DNA of 64,000 nucleotides, from positions 1 to 64,000 of the IMG/VR virus record IMGVR_UViG_3300028610_002211, one strand, 5' to 3'. Below are positions 1-8,028 of this stretch, piece by piece. The position numbers and the translations under genes were made by a program. How positions within the stretch are numbered: the stretch's first letter is position 1; every line of letters starts with the position of its first letter. Source of the stretch: a virus. The notes under the pieces are model-generated. The model was not told the DNA's origin, searched no databases, and was given only the letters and a program-made list of their open reading frames with translations.

Positions 1-2448
1 CAAATAAACCCAGATCATGGACAGCCAGAATATGTTTCATTTAGGGATGAAATTGGGGAATCGGCTAACCCAAATAGTGTTACAGATAATGGTGATGGGA
101 CGATCGATTTTCGTGTTGATAGTGTGTTAGAAACCGGGGTTGATAATACGGGGCGCATTGTTTTGGTTTATAAAACGATTCCTGCTTCTGGCGCAATAAA
201 TGAATCGATTGCGATTGAACAATGCGTAGTTTTCTATAGTGGGGGGCAAAATTATATTCAGACAACTGGCGATTTAGGTCAAGGTACCATTAACCCAGAA
301 GAAGATGTTTACACAGTTTTTTGTCCAGGTCCAACAGTTAAACGCTATACCGATTTAAGAACTCAAGCGGGGTATTGTTATGTTGGTTATATAACGGGGA
401 ACGCTGGTACACCAAGCTTGTTTAATTACGACGATCAAAAAGTTATCGACCACAACTGGACTGATATTTTGATATACGGTTTAGATCAAGATTTTTGGCC
501 CAAAGTTGATGCAACATACAAATTAGGAAGGGCAACACACCAATGGTCTGAAATCCATACGGTTGACTTTTTGATGAGTGGTGACTTTCTGCCCGTTTCG
601 GACAACGCGCAGGATATAGGGGCAACTGGTAAAAAATGGGCTGATGGTTGGTTTGGCGGCAAAGTCGAATGTAACGATTTTGTATTAAACGGAACTGCAC
701 CGGGCGGCGGGGTTATGTCACATATCGAACCGAGTGCACATAACGCTTGGGCTATTGGAGATAGTACTTATTGGTTTGGTGAGCTTTATAGCGTTTGGGC
801 TGATATTGACAATTTAACGATTGATGATTCTGGAACCGGGGCCGGAGTCAGGAGTGGACTTGTACCAGAAACAACCGATATGTGGGATCTTGGAATTCCA
901 ACTTACCGTTGGAATGATGTAAACGCCATTGATGGTTATTTCGAATTATTTTCACTTCTTGCAACGTCGGGCGAAGGTTGTGTTACTGACTTTGTACCAA
1001 CCGTAGGTAGATCGGTAGATTTAGGCAATTCATCTTATTTATGGGATAATCTTCATGTTGGTGTTGTTTTTATCGATAATCGTTTAGAATTGACTTATAA
1101 TGATCCTACACCAGTTGCAGGGGTTCATAGCACTTTAGATCCAACAACAGACAACACTTTCAACCTTGGTGTTTTAACAGCACGTTGGGCTAATGTTGAA
1201 TCTAGACGCGGGGCGTTTAACATTTTAAAAGTTGACGATTCCGGTTCTACAACAACCGGGGTTGAAACCGGCCTTTTGCCAAATGCAGACGATACGCGTA
1301 ATTTTGGTTCAATTCCTTATCGTTGGAATGAAGGCCATATCAAAGTTCTTTATCTCGCTTCTGGTGGTGGTGGTCCTAATGGTATTGATTCCGATTGTCA
1401 ACCTGGACAAACGGATCATTGGACTCTTGGAGATAGTTCTTATCGTTGGGATGAAATCGAAGCAAAAATAGTTGATGCGAGGATTTTAGATCTCGATGGC
1501 GGTTCATCTGGTATTGGTTGTATTTCTGACTTTAGACCGGGCGCTTTGGATTTGACCCTTGGCGATTCAAGTTATAATTGGGATATTCTCTATTTAGATG
1601 TTTTGGATATAAATACTGGTCTGGATAGCGGTTGTACAACTGATTTCGAACCGGTGGCAAACGGCGGTTCTGATTTGGGTTCCTTTTCCTATGAATGGGA
1701 AAATCTTTGGGTAACTGGAATCGCTAATATCGATAAACTTGTTTTGGACACAACAGGTGGAACGGGGTTTGGTGTTGGTTCTGATGTTTTGCCGGAAGCG
1801 GATAATACTTATGATTTGGGTTCGTTTTCATTCCCATGGGACGATCTTTGGGTAGGGGGAATCGCTAATATAGATAAACTCGTTTTAGACGCAACAGGTG
1901 GGACAGGGTTTGGTGTTGGTTCTGATGTTTTACCAGAAGATACAAATTTTTACGATCTAGGGAGTATATCGTATTCTTGGGATTATATAAGGGTTTCGGG
2001 TCAACTTTCCGTTGGTGAGATTCTAATCAACACTACTCCTGGAAGTGGTGGTATGGCTTCTTCAATGTTTCCAAAAATAACAGATTCTTATAGTTTAGGA
2101 GATGATACTTATTATTGGGAAAACGTTTATACTAATAACCTGTATTACAAAACAACGTTTACGACTTTTGATGATGTGGATGACTTAAGGTTGATTTCAA
2201 AATATGCCCCAACAGACGAAACTGTCACAATTGTCAAAAATGGCAAAACGAAAATTGTAAAAAAGGCCGATCCAAATACAATACCTTGGCCGATGTTGGG
2301 AACGAAAGACCCAACAAAGGGCGATCACTTTTTGCACGCGGGTGACTCAATTACGTTTTTGCTCGGTGCGATAAAACAACTTCACAAAGAACATAAAAAG
2401 GCGCTAGGAAGAATTGCTCAACTAGAAGCGGTAACTATGCCAATTTAA
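1..2448 (+). CDS. Tail fibre / receptor-binding repeat protein (5' end outside window)
   Basis: The reading frame is open to base 1, so the true start lies upstream; the GTG at 124 is only an internal codon. The visible ~815 residues contain about 13 imperfect units of roughly 47-60 residues, each ending in a motif like LGSxSYxWxxL (for example LGDSSYRWDEI, LGSFSYEWENL). Such repeats are typical of elongated trimeric phage fibres. The C-terminus (HAGDSITFLLGAIKQLHKE... to the end) is a short amphipathic coiled coil, as seen at the ends of fibres; I see no clear S74 peptidase chaperone. Likely role: adhesion to the host surface. Two neighbouring repeats (near 1717 and 1858) are almost identical in DNA, which indicates a recent tandem duplication. 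Confidence 0.75.
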   Translation, partial: QINPDHGQPEYVSFRDEIGESANPNSVTDNGDGTIDFRVDSVLETGVDNTGRIVLVYKTIPASGAINESIAIEQCVVFYSGGQNYIQTTGDLGQGTINPEEDVYTVFCPGPTVKRYTDLRTQAGYCYVGYITGNAGTPSLFNYDDQKVIDHNWTDILIYGLDQDFWPKVDATYKLGRATHQWSEIHTVDFLMSGDFLPVSDNAQDIGATGKKWADGWFGGKVECNDFVLNGTAPGGGVMSHIEPSAHNAWAIGDSTYWFGELYSVWADIDNLTIDDSGTGAGVRSGLVPETTDMWDLGIPTYRWNDVNAIDGYFELFSLLATSGEGCVTDFVPTVGRSVDLGNSSYLWDNLHVGVVFIDNRLELTYNDPTPVAGVHSTLDPTTDNTFNLGVLTARWANVESRRGAFNILKVDDSGSTTTGVETGLLPNADDTRNFGSIPYRWNEGHIKVLYLASGGGGPNGIDSDCQPGQTDHWTLGDSSYRWDEIEAKIVDARILDLDGGSSGIGCISDFRPGALDLTLGDSSYNWDILYLDVLDINTGLDSGCTTDFEPVANGGSDLGSFSYEWENLWVTGIANIDKLVLDTTGGTGFGVGSDVLPEADNTYDLGSFSFPWDDLWVGGIANIDKLVLDATGGTGFGVGSDVLPEDTNFYDLGSISYSWDYIRVSGQLSVGEILINTTPGSGGMASSMFPKITDSYSLGDDTYYWENVYTNNLYYKTTFTTFDDVDDLRLISKYAPTDETVTIVKNGKTKIVKKADPNTIPWPMLGTKDPTKGDHFLHAGDSITFLLGAIKQLHKEHKKALGRIAQLEAVTMPI

Positions 2449-2451
2449 CAA

Positions 2452-2922
2452 ATGAAACTTCTAATTGTAAATTTTTGGGACCCTGAAAACACAAAATACT
2501 TTGGAAGGTATTCTGACGCAATTGACATTTTGGTTAGATCGTTAAAAGAGTCTGAAGTTTTTTCGATCGGGGTTTCTAAAGGGGCTGAAGAACCTTTAAA
2601 AGAAAAAATCGGAGGTTTACAAAGAGCAATCAAACACGCAAAAACAAACAATTTCGATCGGTTATTTATTTTAGGTGAAGGGGTTGTTTTAACACCAATA
2701 GAATTTCAAAAAATGGTCGAAGTTGATTCCGAAGTAGTTTTAACAAAAAACGAAGATTTTTCTTGTTGTCTTATCAGAGTAAGAACTTTGGAGGTTTACC
2801 CAATTCCTTATATGGGTGAATTCAGCCCACCTGATAAAATGTGGTTGAAACTTTTAAGACAAAATAGTATAAAAATATCTATCATTGGTGGTGTAAAAAC
2901 CGTATGTTTAAATGAGCTATAA
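2452..2922 (+). CDS. Hypothetical protein, possibly GT-A-like, next to the tail fibre
   Basis: The protein has 156 residues and starts 3 nt after the fibre stop without a visible Shine-Dalgarno site, so translation may be coupled. The N-terminus MKLLIVNFWD and the segment FDRLFILGEGVVLTPIEF resemble the pattern of GT-A glycosyltransferases (a strand followed by an acidic motif), but there is no true DxD, so this is only a suggestion. Its position suggests a role in fibre assembly or decoration. No confident family. Confidence 0.6.
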   Translation: MKLLIVNFWDPENTKYFGRYSDAIDILVRSLKESEVFSIGVSKGAEEPLKEKIGGLQRAIKHAKTNNFDRLFILGEGVVLTPIEFQKMVEVDSEVVLTKNEDFSCCLIRVRTLEVYPIPYMGEFSPPDKMWLKLLRQNSIKISIIGGVKTVCLNEL

Positions 2923-2946
2923 CAAAGCCGAAAAGGAGATTAAAAA

Positions 2947-3165
2947 ATGGCACAGAAAAAGCTCAAAAACACGACTTTGTTTCTTTCCGGTGAGCCGGAA
3001 AATTCGTTTCCAGATAAGGCTTTTGTGTCTTATATTGTGAAAGCGGGCAAGGCCGAAAAGAAACAACAAATCTTCGAGATTGACGATCTCGATCCAAACC
3101 AACCGGTTGCGGATATTTTCGCCGCTGCGTTAGTTGAAATCAAACAAGCCGAAGGTGTGGCTTAG
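2947..3165 (+). CDS. Small hypothetical protein in the structural/lysis cluster
   Basis: The 72-residue protein is preceded by AAAAGGAG at a good distance from the ATG. It is soluble, mixed alpha/beta by eye, with no Cys and no membrane segment. It lies in one run with the following 69-residue gene, and the two are similar in size and spacing. No family is recognised; a minor virion or assembly protein is possible. Confidence 0.6.
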   Translation: MAQKKLKNTTLFLSGEPENSFPDKAFVSYIVKAGKAEKKQQIFEIDDLDPNQPVADIFAAALVEIKQAEGVA

Positions 3166-3180
3166 AAAGGAGCTGTGAAA

Positions 3181-3387
3181 ATGGCACGCGAAATTGGGAC
3201 TCTTCGTTTAGTTGCATCGGGTATTTCGGCTGGTTTGACAAAATTGTGGGCCGAATACAAGATCGAAGACGGCGACATGAGGGAACGATCCGAACCGCTG
3301 AAGTTCAAAAATGTCGACTTCACAAAAACGGCGGCCGAACTTTGGCAAGATGCAAAGGCGGCAATTGCCACAAAAGAAAAACTCTAA
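3181..3387 (+). CDS. Small hypothetical protein
   Basis: I chose the ATG at 3181 (MAREIGTLRLV) because AAAGGAG sits 8 nt upstream; the GTG at 3175 is only 2 nt from that site. The product is 69 residues, charged and soluble. The C-terminal half (AAELWQDAKAAIATKE) is predicted helical. Function unknown; its position after the fibre module suggests late expression. Confidence 0.6.
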   Translation: MAREIGTLRLVASGISAGLTKLWAEYKIEDGDMRERSEPLKFKNVDFTKTAAELWQDAKAAIATKEKL

Positions 3388-3433
3388 ATAACCACTGTTC
3401 GACGCAAAACGCGTTTAAACGAAAGGTTAAGAA

Positions 3434-3760
3434 ATGAGCAGCAGATCAAAAACGAAAAAACCCTCTTTGGTCGTTGATGATACCCCAGACAAGTCAACAG
3501 AACAACAAACGCCAGATCAATATATAGTCTCGGTTTTAAAAGGTGAAGTAACTTTGACCGGTATCGAAGCGAGGATCGCAAACAATTTGCGCGGACAAAG
3601 AGAAAAACAATCTCAACTAAAAACCGAAGTCCAAAGACTTTCTGAAGATCTCAGACGAACACAAGACTTGTTGTCACAAATGGGCGGCCGAATTGATGAA
3701 AACACACGTCTATTGCTTGAAACTGAAGGGGAAAGGCGCGGCGCAATAACGAAAGGGTAA
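3434..3760 (+). CDS. Hypothetical coiled-coil protein
   Basis: The product has 108 residues with a disordered, charged N-terminus (about 1-30) and a long heptad-rich helix (about 45-98, RGQREKQSQLKTEVQRLSED). GAAAGG precedes the ATG. It sits directly upstream of the holin-like gene, so it may belong to the lysis or tail cassette. No family recognised. Confidence 0.6.
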   Translation: MSSRSKTKKPSLVVDDTPDKSTEQQTPDQYIVSVLKGEVTLTGIEARIANNLRGQREKQSQLKTEVQRLSEDLRRTQDLLSQMGGRIDENTRLLLETEGERRGAITKG

Positions 3761-3763
3761 AAA

Positions 3764-4093
3764 ATGGAAGCTTGGGGAATTGATGTAAAATCGTTTATCG
3801 GTTTGGTGTTAAGTGCAACAGCGGTTATGACATTTATCGGTTTGATTCCAATCAGCAAAAAGAAAAAACTAAACTCGACTTGGTTTTGGAAAAACTTGGG
3901 AACTTATGTTTTGGTTGCGGTTTGTATCGGCGGCGCATTTGTTCCGGCGATTAAAACTGAAACGCCGGTCATGTTTGGTCTTGTTGCCGCTCTTACAGCA
4001 CATCTTTGTCGTAAAGCGATCCCATCGGCTATCCGCCAAAAGTTTGGATCTTTGATCGGAATCAAACCAAAAAAGAGCGGCGGCGCAAAATGA
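3764..4093 (+). CDS. Holin-like small membrane protein
   Basis: The 109-residue protein has three hydrophobic segments by eye (about residues 10-30, 47-66 and 70-90) and a positively charged C-terminal tail ending KPKKSGGAK. This size and topology fit phage holins, which permeabilise the inner membrane at lysis. The next two genes look like a spanin pair, which supports a lysis role. No endolysin is seen in the window. Another small membrane protein cannot be excluded. Confidence 0.55.
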   Translation: MEAWGIDVKSFIGLVLSATAVMTFIGLIPISKKKKLNSTWFWKNLGTYVLVAVCIGGAFVPAIKTETPVMFGLVAALTAHLCRKAIPSAIRQKFGSLIGIKPKKSGGAK

Positions 4094-4506
4094 GTTTTGA
4101 ACCAAAAGCGGTAATCGAGTGGTACAAAGCGAAACCAAAATGGTTGAGGGTGATACTTTTTGTTTTCATTGTTCTTGGTGTGGTTCTGGCGGCGATCTGG
4201 TGGGTTTTGGCGCGGTTGACTAGCCCGAGCCATGGCCCAAAATCGGGACCGTTACAAGCCGTTACAGACGCGCTAGAAGACGAATACAAAGAAGACGTGA
4301 AAAAAACCGTCGAAGCTGTTGAGCGCAACGACAAAAAGATTAAAAAACTGAAAGAGCGACGTGCAGACCTTAAAAAAGGGCGCGTGGATGGGATGAAACA
4401 AAATGAGGACGAACATGAGACGATTGACAGCGCTTCTGACGCTGGTAGTGTTGTTAATGCAATCAATGCCAACCGTCGCCGAAGAAGGCTCACAGACACC
4501 GATTAG
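4090..4506 (+). CDS. Inner-membrane spanin-like protein (Rz-type topology)
   Basis: The 138-residue protein starts by ATGA overlap with the holin-like gene. It has a short cytoplasmic N-terminus, one membrane segment (about 19-43, WLRVILFVFIVLGVVLAAIW) and a charged helical region (about 55-100) that should form a coiled coil. This is the classic i-spanin layout, a protein that bridges the periplasm to fuse membranes. The downstream gene overlaps its 3' end in another frame, as Rz/Rz1 pairs do. No sequence-level match to a named spanin is claimed. Confidence 0.5.
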   Translation: MSFEPKAVIEWYKAKPKWLRVILFVFIVLGVVLAAIWWVLARLTSPSHGPKSGPLQAVTDALEDEYKEDVKKTVEAVERNDKKIKKLKERRADLKKGRVDGMKQNEDEHETIDSASDAGSVVNAINANRRRRRLTDTD

Positions 4507-4900
4507 ACCGCCTTCAGAGCAATTTGAACCCGAAGCGATCACAGTCAAAGATGTGACGGGCGCAAGCTTTGTTTGTTTCACCCCAAAAAATGGTCAAAAA
4601 GTAGGCCACCTTTTCACCGATTATCACACAATTTGGGCCTACATGATAACACTAGAAGCCGAAATTTTGACGCTGAATCAAGAGATCGAGCTTTTGAATG
4701 ATAATGCCGATCGATGGGAAGGTCTTTATCTCGAAGCCGATGAACGCGGTAACACCTACAAGGGTGCATTTGAGTCGACTCATAATCTACTCATGAGCTC
4801 TGAAAAGGCTCGTTATGATCGTGATCGATGGGGCTGGGTCCCGTGGTCTATCACGGCGCTTGTGGCGGTTGTTGCGGGCGCCGTAGTTGTCGCCCAATAG
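4415..4900 (+). CDS. Exported spanin-partner-like protein with C-terminal membrane segment
   Basis: I chose the ATG at 4415 (MRRLTALLTLVVLL) because GAGGA lies 5 nt upstream; an in-frame ATG also exists at 4403. The 161-residue product has a Sec signal peptide (cleavage probably after TVA), a helical region with coiled-coil character (about 75-130) and a C-terminal hydrophobic segment (VPWSITALVAVVAGAVVVAQ). It overlaps the preceding gene by 92 nt. O-spanins and u-spanins are normally lipoproteins, but no lipobox Cys is present, so the assignment rests on topology and position. Confidence 0.5.
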   Translation: MRRLTALLTLVVLLMQSMPTVAEEGSQTPIRPPSEQFEPEAITVKDVTGASFVCFTPKNGQKVGHLFTDYHTIWAYMITLEAEILTLNQEIELLNDNADRWEGLYLEADERGNTYKGAFESTHNLLMSSEKARYDRDRWGWVPWSITALVAVVAGAVVVAQ

Positions 4901-4934
4901 TCTTACCTATCCCTGAAAAAATGGCCGTTATAGA

Positions 4935-4988
4935 GGCACCCTAGCGACTTTTACGGGGGGTGAGGTTTGACCAAGTCGCCAGGGTGCC
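4935..4988 (+). promoter_or_regulatory. Long hairpin with an alternative downstream pairing
   Basis: Arms 4935-4950 and 4973-4988 form a 16-bp stem with one G-U pair around a 22-nt loop. Part of the right arm (GACCAAGT at 4969-4976) can instead pair with ACTTGGTC at 5003-5010. There is no U-run, so this is not a standard terminator. It lies between the lysis block and the promoter of the helicase gene. Confidence 0.5.
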
Positions 4989-5055
4989 AAGGTTGGGAAT
5001 GAACTTGGTCGTAGTGTCCATTATGCCAGTTCTAAAACATAAGTCAAGAAAAAAA

Positions 5056-5085
5056 TTGACAAAAGGTAAAAAAAACGAGTAAGCT
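5056..5085 (+). promoter_or_regulatory. Promoter of the UvsW-like helicase gene (leaderless)
   Basis: TTGACA (5056-5061), an 18-nt spacer and TAAGCT (5080-5085). The ATG at 5092 begins 6 nt after the -10 box and has no Shine-Dalgarno site, so the transcript is probably leaderless. Confidence 0.6.
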
Positions 5086-5091
5086 AATCGA

Positions 5092-6591
5092 ATGACAAAA
5101 AAGTTGATTTTAAAAGTTGAGAACAAATACACAACAATCAAAAATGCCGATCGTATGATTGTCAAATTATTACAAGATGTTACTTCATATTTAGTTGCCG
5201 GTTCGTATTTTTCGCCAGCGTTTAGGGATAAACGTTGGGACGGGCGCGAAAAACTTTTAAAATTCAGTAAAAAAAGAGGTTACTTTTTTCCAACTGGGCT
5301 TTTACAAGATGTGATGTCTGAACTTGATAAACTCAACTTGCGTTATAAAGTTGATACGAAAAACAGGAGATCTCCAAAAGCGGTTGAACACATTTGGTAC
5401 GCTTGGAATACAAAGATAAAACTTCGACCATATCAAGAAAGAGCTTGTAAACGGTTTTTCAAATCTGGCACTTTTCAAGGTAGTGGGATCTTGAAAATGC
5501 CGATCCGTTCAGGGAAAACAAAAACGGTCGCTTGGATAATAAATTTTTTATCTGTCAAAACCTTGTTTATTGTTACAAGCAAAATGCTTTTACATCAAAC
5601 AAAAGAAAGCCTTGAAGAATCTCTTTTTGAAGATGTTGGTTTGATCGGCGACGGTATTTGGAGAGAAAAAAATATAACGGTTGCAATGGCCCAAACTTTG
5701 TCGAGGTTGCAAGAAGCCGGACACCCAATAAAGAAAAAAGGTAAAGAGAAAAAGAAGCCAGACAAAGACGCGGCGAAGCGTTGGGAAGAGCTTACAGGGC
5801 GTTACGACTTGGTTATATTTGATGAAGCGCATCACTTAACTGCTGAAACGTGGCACAAAGGTATGATGGATTTTGACGCGCGTTATAAGATAGGTTTATC
5901 AGCAACGGCCTATCCCGATCGATCCGAACAGTGGGAAAAGGGCGCGATCTGGTTAAAAGCGTGTTGTGGAAATATTCGATATAGTATTGGAACGTCAAAA
6001 CTAGTCAAATTGGGGTATCTGGTTGCTCCAGAAATTTGGTTATTTAAAATCAAAAAGCCGGATTTACTTGGTAAGGGTTGGAGCCAAATAGTTTTAAATC
6101 GTGCTATTTATGAAAACAAACACAGAAATCGCACAATAACAAAAATTACAAAACACTTTGTAAAGCGCGGTGAACCGGTTTTGGTTGTAACAAATAGACT
6201 TAATCAAGTTGCAATTCTATCAGAGCTTTTCGACAAAGCGGAAATCAGTCACCACACAATCACAAGTAAAGATCCAAGCGGGGAACGAACAAATAAAGTT
6301 GGTGATTTCACAAGCGGCGGTGTCAAAGTGTTGATCGGGACTGTATTAAGTGAAGGAATCGATATTCCAGAATTAGTTGTTGTGATAAACGCCGAAGGTG
6401 GAAAAGACATAAAACCAACAATTCAAAAAATGAGAAATTTGACCCCTTCTGATGGTAAAATGAGAGCTTATTATATAGACTTTCTCGATCTGACAAATAA
6501 GTATTTTGCAAAACATTCCAAAGAGCGGTTGAAGGTTTACCGGGAAGAAGAAGCCTTTAAAATCCGGGTTCGCAGGGTCAAAGACCTGTAG
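5092..6591 (+). CDS. UvsW-like superfamily 2 DNA helicase
   Basis: The 499-residue protein has the order of SF2 motifs. An N-terminal domain (1-105) with FRDKRWDG and FFPTGLL is typical of UvsW-type phage helicases, followed by RPYQ (Q-like motif), Walker A PIRSGKT (137-143), DEAH (244-247) and SAT (270-272). Motif V GTVLSEGIDIPEL and a degenerate motif VI (QKMRNL instead of QRxGRxxR) follow. Its length matches T4 UvsW. These enzymes unwind branched DNA and R-loops and switch origin-dependent to recombination-dependent replication. It starts the replication block and is read from its own leaderless promoter. Confidence 0.85.
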   Translation: MTKKLILKVENKYTTIKNADRMIVKLLQDVTSYLVAGSYFSPAFRDKRWDGREKLLKFSKKRGYFFPTGLLQDVMSELDKLNLRYKVDTKNRRSPKAVEHIWYAWNTKIKLRPYQERACKRFFKSGTFQGSGILKMPIRSGKTKTVAWIINFLSVKTLFIVTSKMLLHQTKESLEESLFEDVGLIGDGIWREKNITVAMAQTLSRLQEAGHPIKKKGKEKKKPDKDAAKRWEELTGRYDLVIFDEAHHLTAETWHKGMMDFDARYKIGLSATAYPDRSEQWEKGAIWLKACCGNIRYSIGTSKLVKLGYLVAPEIWLFKIKKPDLLGKGWSQIVLNRAIYENKHRNRTITKITKHFVKRGEPVLVVTNRLNQVAILSELFDKAEISHHTITSKDPSGERTNKVGDFTSGGVKVLIGTVLSEGIDIPELVVVINAEGGKDIKPTIQKMRNLTPSDGKMRAYYIDFLDLTNKYFAKHSKERLKVYREEEAFKIRVRRVKDL

Positions 6592-6603
6592 TCAACTTTT
6601 TTC

Positions 6604-6632
6604 TTTACTTATATTTTAGGTGGGGTTATGAT
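6604..6632 (+). promoter_or_regulatory. Promoter of the 6639 gene (leaderless)
   Basis: TTTACT (6604-6609), a 17-nt spacer and TATGAT (6627-6632). The ATG at 6639 is 6 nt downstream and has no ribosome binding site. Confidence 0.55.
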
Positions 6633-6638
6633 CTGGGC

Positions 6639-6938
6639 ATGAGGCAGTATAGAAAGAGATACGGTGAACCGATCGAAATCGAAGAAGCAACTGAGTTTTT
6701 GACGCCAAGGGCTTTTGTCTGTTTTGTCAAAATGTTGTCTCAAGGCAAGCGAAAATTTTCACAAAACGAATTGCCCGGACTTTTTGATTTAGGAAGAACA
6801 CAAACGACTATGGTATTGAAAGAGCTTCGTTTGATGAAATATGTTGAGCCGGTGAATAATGGGATAGGAAAGCCGGGTGAAGTTTTTATTCGGCGCCAAA
6901 TCTTAATTCAAAGAAAACAAAAGTTTGTTTATCGTTAA
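6639..6938 (+). CDS. Putative winged-helix DNA-binding protein
   Basis: The 99-residue protein has a helical core with a helix-turn-helix-like stretch (about 45-75: LPGLFDLGRTQTTMVLKEL) and a basic C-terminus ending RKQKFVYR, in the style of MarR/winged-helix regulators. Lying between the helicase and the loader genes, it may regulate the replication block or take part in initiation. Family assignment is by eye only. Confidence 0.6.
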   Translation: MRQYRKRYGEPIEIEEATEFLTPRAFVCFVKMLSQGKRKFSQNELPGLFDLGRTQTTMVLKELRLMKYVEPVNNGIGKPGEVFIRRQILIQRKQKFVYR

Positions 6939-6962
6939 CATGTGGATTAGAATGATTAGGAT
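6935..6962 (+). promoter_or_regulatory. Probable promoter upstream of 6974
   Basis: TTAACA (6935-6940), a 16-nt spacer containing the family motif TGTGGATTAG and TAGGAT (6957-6962). The ATG at 6974 is 11 nt downstream and has no clear Shine-Dalgarno site. Confidence 0.45.
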
Positions 6963-6973
6963 AAGTTGGATTA

Positions 6974-7216
6974 ATGGCGACATATAAAAAACTCGAAGGC
7001 GCTTCGAGTAGTCACAAGGTCGCTACTCTGATTTTATTTTTTACGATAAATTATCGAATAGTCGTTAAGAAGTGGTCAAAAAAAACGACGGCGTTTAACT
7101 CCGAAACATTTCATAATCAGTTCAAAAAGCACTCTGTTGTAACGAATAGTCGAAAGGTCGAAAAAGTGAACACGAAAAATTTTTTGCGCTTTATATCATC
7201 GGAAAAACCCCAATGA
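6974..7216 (+). CDS. Small basic hypothetical protein
   Basis: The 80-residue, lysine- and serine-rich protein overlaps the next gene by ATGA (7213-7216), which supports it being translated. It has one hydrophobic stretch (VATLILFFTINYRIVV, about 16-31). No family is recognised. A purely non-coding role for this stretch, upstream of a possible initiator gene, cannot be ruled out. Confidence 0.45.
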   Translation: MATYKKLEGASSSHKVATLILFFTINYRIVVKKWSKKTTAFNSETFHNQFKKHSVVTNSRKVEKVNTKNFLRFISSEKPQ

Positions 7217-8028
7217 AAAGTAACGACAAGTCGGTAACAAAGCGGAAGGTAAAAAGAGTTAAAAAAGAGAATAGGGGTCATATTATATCTCCTATATCTT
7301 CTGATAATAAGAAGAAGAGAATAAATATTAAGAAGTTAAAAGAAATTAGAGACCGTAGGTCTCTATGCGCGCCCAAAAGAAAAAAGAAAAAACTCGATTG
7401 GTCTCAAGTTGCCCAGAATAAGAAATTATCATTTTCGTTTTCGCCAACTGATGAAGAACGCGAAGAAATGCTTTCTATTTTGAAATTAACAATGCACAAC
7501 CCAGCAAAAAAACTTTTGGTCAAAAAGCTTGGTGATGGTTTCGCGATAGCATATCAAAGATATAGACGGGCGTTAGAACGGGAACAAGGGAAACGTGGTT
7601 GTTTTCTTGTTTCTGATAGTTCAATGAAACATGCCCAACAAGGCGGAATTCGTTGTATTCAAAAAGAGATTACCCCTTTTGAAGTGTTGCGGTATTGGCA
7701 CAAACACATTGGTGATTTTAAAAATGGTTCGCTCAAAATACCGCCGTTGACTTGGGTTGCTTCTGAACAAGCAATTGAGACTGTTGCTTGTAGCGATTTG
7801 AGCGCCAAAGGAGAAAAACCGTCTTTTGGTAATTCGTTTTCAGGAAAAGAATTAGATCCAAAAGTCAGAGAACTTTTGAAAAAGTTTGGAGTTGAAGAAC
7901 AAGAAGAGGAATTTTTATTACAAATACAGAACGCCGCTTGTGCAATTTCTCAAGGCGCTTTATTTTATATCCCAAAAAAAATAAAAAGGGCCGCCAAATA
8001 TTTGGCAAAGGCGCATTTTTCAAAATGA
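7213..8028 (+). CDS. Hypothetical basic protein, candidate replication initiator
   Basis: The 271-residue protein has a very basic, low-complexity N-terminus (1-65) and a helical body without recognisable catalytic motifs. It is followed by ATGA overlap by a DnaC-like helicase loader and then a DnaB-like helicase. In lambdoid phages the gene before the loader encodes the origin-binding initiator, and the origin lies inside that gene. Here an AT-rich stretch (7290-7350) and a perfect 7-bp inverted repeat (AGAGACC/GGTCTCT near 7348-7365) lie inside the coding sequence, which would fit. The role is inferred from position. Confidence 0.6.
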   Translation: MKSNDKSVTKRKVKRVKKENRGHIISPISSDNKKKRINIKKLKEIRDRRSLCAPKRKKKKLDWSQVAQNKKLSFSFSPTDEEREEMLSILKLTMHNPAKKLLVKKLGDGFAIAYQRYRRALEREQGKRGCFLVSDSSMKHAQQGGIRCIQKEITPFEVLRYWHKHIGDFKNGSLKIPPLTWVASEQAIETVACSDLSAKGEKPSFGNSFSGKELDPKVRELLKKFGVEEQEEEFLLQIQNAACAISQGALFYIPKKIKRAAKYLAKAHFSK

